Origin: Narthecium ossifragum
Lineage: Eukaryota > Streptophyta > Magnoliopsida > Dioscoreales > Nartheciaceae
Direction: 5' to 3'
Length of the DNA stretch: 64,000 nucleotides
Assembly (NCBI GenBank): GCA_963920575.1
Contig: OY986975.1
Coordinates: forward strand, 19,003,897 to 19,067,896
Shown: positions 57,903 through 64,000 of the stretch, in pieces
Position numbering within the stretch: the stretch's first letter is position 1
Layout of the letters: each line of letters begins with the position of its first letter
Position numbers and translations under genes: made by a program
The notes under the pieces: model-generated
Databases searched by the model: none
What the model was told of the DNA's origin: nothing
Seen by the model: the letters and a program-made list of their open reading frames with translations, nothing else

Positions 57903-60900
57903 ATGGATGGAAATCGACCCAGAAGACCTCTTCTGAAGACCCATCATCCCAATTGGAAGGAGAAGGTATCTATCCTTGTTTATATCAGAATTTTTCACCA
58001 TTTGCTTAGTTTTGTTTTGCTATTTTTTGGTCTTCTTATCCTGTTTTAGATATAACGCCTTTATTTCCAGTTTTTTCTTCAATCTGGAGTTGGTTTGATG
58101 AAAAAGTTCGCTTTTTTTGTGAGAATTTGTGTGCATTGTATATGAATGTGGAAACTGTTGAGATGAGCTATTAGTTGCTGAAAGGTAATTGCATTGGGAA
58201 TTGATGTATTTATGCGTGCAATATGTAGCTTAGAGAGAATTGCTTGAGGAGAGTACGAGAGGACAGGAACAGCTTGCTTTGGAGGATCAGATGGAATGGA
58301 AGGCAGGCTTCTAATGAAAAGGTTGTTAATGTGATAATTAATGTTGACAGCTGAGTAATGTCCTCTTTCTCTGTTATTTGTTTCCCCTGTAAGAGTCCTT
58401 TTCTTTTTCGGTGATTTTTCCGGTGCATTGTAATGAGAGCTTCAAGTGCTTGCTGTACTTGACTTCAAATATTGGCTTCATGGTTCTTGATTTCATTGGC
58501 ATAAGCAAAGGCACATAGAATATAGTTTGATGTCCTAAAGCTGAATCTTAGATTAAAGACTTCCTATCTTAATTTTCTGATTATGCAATGTGTAACATGA
58601 GCTTTGGTATCAGATTTATCGAGGTTGTGGGTTGTGCATGCTGACTTATCTAATAGCATTTTAGAGGTGTACTATTGAAATTATAAATGCAACATATCCA
58701 AATGAAAATGCGCGGGGTGGTAGAGATGCTACGAATGCGCACACCGGCCCAAATGCTACAAGAGTCAAATACCACACAGGTTGAAACGCAAATCAAGTTT
58801 TGGACTTTGAGTTCTCTGCGAGCTAAGCTACGAAGATAATCATGAACTTTGGAATTAGATTGTAGAAACATACATGACTGTCTCTACAGTTGCATTTATC
58901 TGTCTTGGTTATGGCTAATGGTCTTAAGCAGTAAGTTGAGCAGACTTGCAAACATGCAGATTCTCGCATCTATATACAGGTTGTTACATTGCAATAATAC
59001 TTTCAGCTTAGCTGGTTCTGACTGGATTCTGAAGTTAGCAAGTCTTTCAGTTGTTTCTTAAGTATATTTTGGATTGTTAACGTTTGCATGTGTTTTTGTT
59101 ACTAGAATGTTGTTGTTGATACTCTTTTTTTTCCCATTAACAGGAGATGCAAAACTTTGCATTCAGGGACATTGTTTCTGATGAGTTGCAAAAAATTAAG
59201 GTATCATCTTTGAGTGCCTGCCAGGGAATTTCTTTGTCCAGGAGTAGTGATGTATGGGAATATGATGGTCCTTGTCCAGACACTAACACAAATGAAGTAG
59301 AAAATGAGGAGTTGTTGATAGAAATGGAAAGGCTTCTTTACGAGGACCTTAGAGAGGAAATGATTCGAAGAGGTATCATCTAATTTGGTGCTCATTATTA
59401 GGAAGAATTTTAGTTGGATTAGTAGAGCATCATGTTTAATGCATGGAATGGTTCACATAATTTAAAAAAAAACTCTGCTGCAATTTTGTGTTCTATATGC
59501 TAATATAGTCTTTTTATGCTTTGCTTATGACTTTGTTATAAATAACTTCTTTACTCTTTATTGCTCTAAATGATTAATTGTGCTCCATTTGTGATATAAA
59601 CACAAATGTTTTGAAATTAATAAGTGCTTATCACAACAAAACTGCCTTATGCTTTTATCATTATTTTATTTGCCCAAGTTTGTTTAGTCTTTTCCAACTC
59701 TTCTTTGCCCATCACTCTAGCAATGGCACCAAAGATGAAATATGAAAGTACAGATATCCTTGAGGTATGGCCATGTAGAGATGTGTTCTTTGAGATCTTT
59801 AGCCCTCCCATTGCGTTCAATCATTGGTACTAATGCACTTTTAGGTTTTCTTCATATGGCTTGAACAAATTTGAGATGCATTTTTTGTAGCAGGTGAAGT
59901 AAATTCGAAGGATGGGAAAAGAAAACACAGCTCATAGTATCAGAATAATTACAGCTTCATGCATCTTTCTGCGAAAACTAAACACTATGCATTCTTCCTA
60001 TGATTTAGGGCAGTTCTACTTCCTGGACAAATTTGAACTTATTTCCTGACAAAAATTAACAAAATACATTATATGCTACAATAGGTATGCAGCCTCACCC
60101 ATTTAAGGCCTGCACCACGGGTCATGTGTCCTTCCACAGTGTTATGGTATAAACAGGATAGATTCTTCAGATTTACAATGATTTTTCTTTCCATTTTTCT
60201 TCTTTCTTCCTTTATTTGTCATAATACTGCACCTTTCTCTTATATTGTGATACGAACGAGCTATGTGACTTTGTCTTTCAATATAATTATGACCAAGGGA
60301 TCTCTTATATTGTGATACGAACGAGCTATGTGACTTTGTCTTTCAATATAATTATGACCAAGGGAGATTTGGTTAAACAAATCTGCAGAGTTAGAGGTTT
60401 ACGAAGAAGAAGATGAATATTTATCTCGAGCTGTTTTTAAACACATGCAACTCAATGATGACCAGGTATGTGACATGTCAGGTTGATTGCATTTGTGTTA
60501 TTTTGGTTTTAGCAAGAAGTTTGTACTTGACTCCTGTTTTTTGGGAGGTGGTATGCTGATGATGCTAATTTAATAAAGTTTAGAGTCGTCTATCTTAGGT
60601 TCTTATCTCTAGCCATGCTAATCATGCACAATCCATCATTCATGGGAATTCCCTAAACTTTAAATTGACTGTTGTTTTAACCGTTTAGTTCTTGCTAATC
60701 GTGGAAAAACTAGTTTCATAATCAATAAAGCAAACTTCTCACTTGGCCTAACCTGGATGCTTGGCTGAGCAGAAGGAAAAGATTTGGTGTCCAATATGCA
60801 AGCGAGGAGAGCTACGGGAGACCCATCATCTCATCTACTGCACTGATTGCAAGTTGCGGCTTGACCTTGAAAATGATAAGGTGCCAAAACCACTGTTTAA

Positions 60901-61215
60901 CTTTCCATTGTTCATCACCTTGAAATTGTGTGAACATATGATCCGGCACTTGCCATCATGTAGTCTTGTGCCCAGCTAAACTATCGATAAACATCAGGTC
61001 TGAAGTTTCTGCATTTCGGGTATTCAAGTTCCCTTTCTTTTGTGTTCAAACAGGTAAATTTGGACTTCATGCGAGATCGATTGGGTGAAGTGCACATGGA
61101 ACATCTAGACAGAGGATGCAAGGCTACTCCAACCTTCTCCATGGAGACAATATTCAATCTCACTGCTCTATATATCAAGTGTCAAGCATGCAACACACTG
61201 GAAATAGTGGTTTAA
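57903..61215 (+). CDS. RPAIN: RPA-interacting protein
   Basis: Six exons with GT-AG borders and matching phase give 243 residues: 57903-57965, 58229-58321, 59144-59372, 60389-60465, 60773-60880 and 61054-61215. The N-terminus has the family's basic start and WKEKLRENCLRRVREDR, the region that in animals binds the importin/RPA complex. The middle contains DIVSDELQKIK and an acidic helical part, EELLIEMERLLYEDLREEM. The C-terminus is a zinc-binding domain: CPICKRG, YCTDC, then RGCKATP and IKCQACNTLEIVV. RPA-interacting proteins carry the single-strand DNA-binding RPA complex into the nucleus for replication and repair. The 1 kb third intron contains a perfect 65 bp tandem duplication. Its end lies 64 bases before the Pack-MULE at 61280, which probably sits in or beside the 3' UTR. 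Confidence 0.92.
60236..60365 (+). repeat. Perfect 65 bp tandem duplication in an intron
   Basis: 60236-60300 and 60301-60365 are identical; each begins TCTCTTATATTGTGATACGA and ends ATTATGACCAAGGGA. It ends about 24 bases before the acceptor of exon 4, so it pushes the intron's own branch region into a repeat. Confidence 0.95.
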
Positions 61216-61439
61216 CTCAAGACCATCAGCCTGGAGAACTAGTTGAAGAGGAAAAGGGTGCAAAGCATATATCACACAAGGCTTAAATATGCGTTTCGTC
61301 CCTGAGGTTTATGACAAGTTTTTATTAAGTCCCTATACTTTAAAAATTCCCGATTGAATCCCCAGACTTTCCGAATCGGTCCAATCCGATCCCTCCGTCC
61401 ATGCACCGTTTATCGGACTAACGGCGGCTCGGCTGAACT

Positions 61440-62340
61440 GGCTCACGAACCGGTCAAAATTAATCTAATTTTGACCTTCTTCAGTCTTTTCTCTCTCCTC
61501 CTCCGTCGCCGTTCTCCTCTGTTCTCTCTCTCTGCTCTTTCCCAACCAGCTCCGTCGTCCACCTCGCCGCCCGCTAAATCCGACGCCGACCTCAACTCCG
61601 GCCAACCCTGACCTCGTTTCACCCAAGCCCCCCCCCCTCTCTTCTCCTCTCCTCCTCCGTCGCCGTTCTCCTCTGTTTTCTCTCTCTCTGCTCTTTCCCG
61701 TCGTTGATGGTGTTTGATCAATATCCACAGCATGCCGCCACTGGAGCTGGGCCACCTCATCATCCTCGCCTCACAACGCCGCCGCCGCGACCTCATGTGG
61801 TTAGCCTTCCCCTCCTTCACCCTCTCCAGGTAGCCGGCGAACCGATCCTTGTTGGAGCTCCCGACCAGCTCCGTCGTCCACCTCGCCGCCCGCTAAGCCC
61901 GACGCCGACCTCAACTCCGGCCAACCCTGACCTCGTTTCACCCAAGCCCCCCCCCCTCTCTTCTCCTCTCCTCCTCCGTCGCCGTTCTCTGTTTTCTCTC
62001 TCTCTGCTCTTTCCCGTCGTTGATGGTGTTTGATCAATATCTACAGCATGCCGCCACTGGAGCTGGGCCACCTCATCATCCTCGCCTCACAACGCCGCCG
62101 CCGCGACCTCATGTGGTTAGCCTTCCCCTCCTTCACCCTCTCCAGGTAGCCGGCGAACCGATCCTTGTTGGAGCTCCCGACCAGCTCCGTCGTCCACCTC
62201 GCCGCCCGCTAAGCCCGACGCCGACCTCAACTCCGGCCAACCCTGACCTCGTTTCACCCAAGCCCCTCCCCCCCCTCTTCTCCTCTCCTCCTTCGTCGCC
62301 GTTCTCCTCTGTTCCCTCTCTTCTCCTCTCCCCCCACCTC
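61440..62340 (+). repeat. Tandem repeat of about 317 bp inside the Pack-MULE
   Basis: CCAGCTCCGTCGTCCACCTC occurs at about 61546, 61865 and 62181, and GATGGTGTTTGATCAATAT at about 61706 and 62023. Two copies are nearly complete and a third partial. Each includes a C-run and a CTCTCTCT tract, and the long open frames here come from this composition. Confidence 0.9.
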
Positions 62341-62505
62341 ACAAGGTCCTGGCCTCCCGCACCAGGGTCTAATTCGTGATGGAGCTCCTCGAGGGGGGAG
62401 AGCTATTCGCCCGCCTCGACGCCGGAGGCCACGTCAACGAGGACCAGTGCCGCCAGTACTTCCGGCAGTTCGTCTCCGCCGTCGGGTACTTTCACTCCAG
62501 CTCGT
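62335..62505 (+). pseudogene. Captured CIPK (SnRK3) kinase-domain fragment
   Basis: The frame encodes KVLASRTRV, then a stop where CIPKs have tyrosine (TAC to TAA), then FVMELLEGGELFARLDAGG and EDQCRQYFRQFVSAVGYFHS. This is the hinge and early C-lobe of a CBL-interacting protein kinase, ending just before the catalytic HRDLKPEN loop. ATP-binding and catalytic motifs are absent. It lies in the sense orientation relative to the neighbouring RPAIN gene. Confidence 0.8.
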
Positions 62506-62951
62506 CTCCTCCTTCATCTCTCTATCATCGGCTTTCTTCGACGATCGCATCGCGGGAACAAAACCATGTCGATCGCACCCTCATTGCCACATAGGGAGGA
62601 GACACCGGGGAGTCACGGTGGAGGCGGCGGCACTGATGGCGGGGAACGACTACTCGGGACCAACACGCGAGAGGAGAGAGAGAGACATGAGAGAGGAGAG
62701 AAAATAATGTGCTGACGTGGCAAAAATAATTTAAAAATAAATTAAATTGGTCAAAATCAGTATAAACTAGTCAAAATTAATTAGTCTTCTCCGCTCTGTT
62801 ACACCAGCTAACGGCTTCTGGACGGAAGGATCAGATTAAGCCGGTTCATAAAAACTTAGGGATTCAATCGGGAATTTTTAAAGTATAGGGACTTAATAAA
62901 AATTTGTCATAAACCTCATGGACGAAACGCATATTTAAGCCTATCACACAA

Positions 62952-63244
62952 CAAAAAAACTCGGCAAGTAGGAATGATTTCATTGAATCAGATCCTTCAA
63001 ACAAACAAAAAAAAAAAGTATAGTTGTGATCATTGGCAGAAAATTGGTATTTGTATATTGTAACTATTTCTAGATCAGGTACCCTGCATTCAATATTGCT
63101 CATGCTCCTGCAAAACCATGGATGTGTAAATTTCATACTTTACTGTAAAATTGTGTCTACATAGTCCCAAGTAATCTTATAAAAAATCTAGCTTGAATGT
63201 ATAACTTTGAAACATAAAACCATAGCTTGTGTAATCACACATCA
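62952..63244. other. Intergenic, no gene seen
   Basis: AT-rich DNA after the Pack-MULE, probably including the 3' UTR of the minus-strand F-box-type gene. Confidence 0.4.
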
Positions 63245-64000
63245 TTAGTTTTTTTTCTTATTGATGTATGGAAGGTAAGAACGAAGGTTATCGAGCCAGC
63301 ATGGGAGGGTGTCTATGTATGCTGATCGACGAGTCTTTGTATCATAGGCAATGATCGCCGTCGTCGCCCTCACCTCGTCCTTCTTGCCCAAGAACAGCCA
63401 CCGGCCGTCGAACAATAGCGGCTTGGTCCTCTTCGGCAACCAGAACGGGGGGACAGACCTCGTCCACAGCATCTCGTCGTAGTCCTCCAGCAGCCACAAC
63501 ACGGCCCAGGAGGTTGCGTTCTCCCCTGAGACCACCTGAATGAGGTGAAGTTGCTCGCCGACGGCGGCCAGCCATGCTCGGTTGAGGCCCTGCGGCGGCG
63601 GAGGCGACTTCATGACTCGGACCTCCTCCTTAGCGAGGTGAAGGGCGACGATTTTTCCGCAGTCGGCGAGCCAATGCAGGCGGCCGCGGACGTTCACCAT
63701 GCCCATCAGGTTCAAACCTCCGGCGACACTCCACATCGGAAAGTCCGGCACTCTCTGGGCCCACGTTCTCCACCTGCGCTCCGCCGAATCGAGCACCGCC
63801 ACATAGCACCATGAGAAGCATGCGATCTTGTAAGACGTTGACAACGACGCCGCTTGGATGCCGAACCGCAAGGATCTGCCGAAGGTAGGATCAGGGAGGC
63901 CGGCGAAATCTCCGGTGGAGGTATTCCACAGCCACAATCTCTTCTCGAGCTGAGGAATCCATAGTAGCAAGAACTCGTTGCACGAGGCGGCGAGCGACAC
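63245..64000 (-). CDS. F-box/kelch-type protein, C-terminal part (runs off the edge)
   Basis: The last 251 codons of a minus-strand gene whose start lies beyond base 64000. The visible protein has beta-propeller-like repeats of an F-box-associated domain: LLLWIPQLEKRLWLWNTSTG, CYVAVLDSAERRWRTWAQRV, VNVRGRLHWLADCGKIVALH and LFDGRWLFLGKKD. Each has the pattern hydrophobic strand, turn, aromatic W. The N-terminal F-box itself is not in the window, so the substrate-adaptor role in an SCF ubiquitin ligase is inferred from the propeller type. The coding sequence is GC-rich and has no stop until its end, unlike the captured fragments nearby, and looks functional. Confidence 0.65.
   Translation of the reverse strand: MSLAASCNEFLLLWIPQLEKRLWLWNTSTGDFAGLPDPTFGRSLRFGIQAASLSTSYKIACFSWCYVAVLDSAERRWRTWAQRVPDFPMWSVAGGLNLMGMVNVRGRLHWLADCGKIVALHLAKEEVRVMKSPPPPQGLNRAWLAAVGEQLHLIQVVSGENATSWAVLWLLEDYDEMLWTRSVPPFWLPKRTKPLLFDGRWLFLGKKDEVRATTAIIAYDTKTRRSAYIDTLPCWLDNLRSYLPYINKKKN

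Larger units (their letters stand above)
61280..62941. mobile_element. Pack-MULE carrying a CIPK kinase fragment
   Basis: Terminal inverted repeats of about 85 bp: the left starts GGCTTAAATATGCGTTTCGT and the right is its reverse complement with few changes. Both sides carry the 10 bp direct repeat TATCACACAA (61270-61279 and 62942-62951), in the 9-11 bp range of the Mutator superfamily. Inside is GC-rich DNA: a three-copy tandem repeat of about 317 bp and a kinase piece. No transposase is present, so it is non-autonomous. It lies 64 bases beyond the RPAIN stop codon. Confidence 0.9.

Noticed and set aside
61443..62379. Several 80-125 residue frames on both strands in the Pack-MULE
   Set aside because: They repeat with the 317 bp tandem unit and consist of Arg/Glu or Pro/Ser low complexity.

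Overview
This is nuclear DNA of a flowering plant, probably a monocot. The single-exon PPR gene is very GC-rich at its 5' end and AT-rich toward its 3' end, the genes have many short introns with GT/AG borders, and plant transposons are everywhere. Nothing in the window fixes the species. Four genes look intact, one runs off the right edge, and the rest is largely transposons, transposon-captured gene pieces and pseudogenes. Layout: 1-284 is a degenerate repeat of a GTAACTACC motif. About 285-5095 is an element bounded by inverted repeats that carries a piece of phytochrome B and, facing it, a piece resembling a DUF2921 gene; a 2.4 kb LTR sits inside the phytochrome piece. 5.1-7.7 kb holds short duplications, a cluster of tRNA-like (SINE-type) repeats and a 744 bp solo LTR with a 5 bp target duplication. 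8.4-10.1 kb is a five-exon MRL7L-type chloroplast gene with a duplicated TATA region. 12.6-13.6 kb is a copia relic and 16.8-17.9 kb a LINE relic. 17.9-21.3 kb is a truncated duplicate of the 3' half of a galactosyltransferase gene whose full copy lies at 45.7-51.5 kb. 21.7-26.1 kb is a type I vacuolar H+-pyrophosphatase pseudogene. 27.4-29.7 kb is a single-exon PPR gene matching EMB2745. 30.9-31.4 kb holds two short Helitron-like units. 31.4-39.9 kb is a nearly full-length plant L1 LINE with a 13 bp target duplication, split by a 2.4 kb solo LTR that has its own 5 bp duplication; a third LTR of that family lies at 40.0-42.9 kb. 55.1-55.5 kb holds two more Helitron-like units. 57.9-61.2 kb is a six-exon RPA-interacting-protein gene. 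61.28-62.94 kb is a Pack-MULE with 10 bp target duplications and a CIPK-type kinase fragment. 63.2 kb to the edge is the 3' part of an F-box-type gene. The intact genes serve unrelated housekeeping roles: plastid gene expression (MRL7L), organellar RNA processing (PPR), arabinogalactan-protein glycosylation in the Golgi (HPGT) and nuclear import of RPA (RPAIN). No operon-like or pathway cluster is present. The most unusual features are the chimeric gene-capturing elements, dense arrays of a GGATCGATCC palindrome in LTRs of two apparently unrelated families, and the partial galactosyltransferase duplication, which keeps every exon length and splice border of its six exons.
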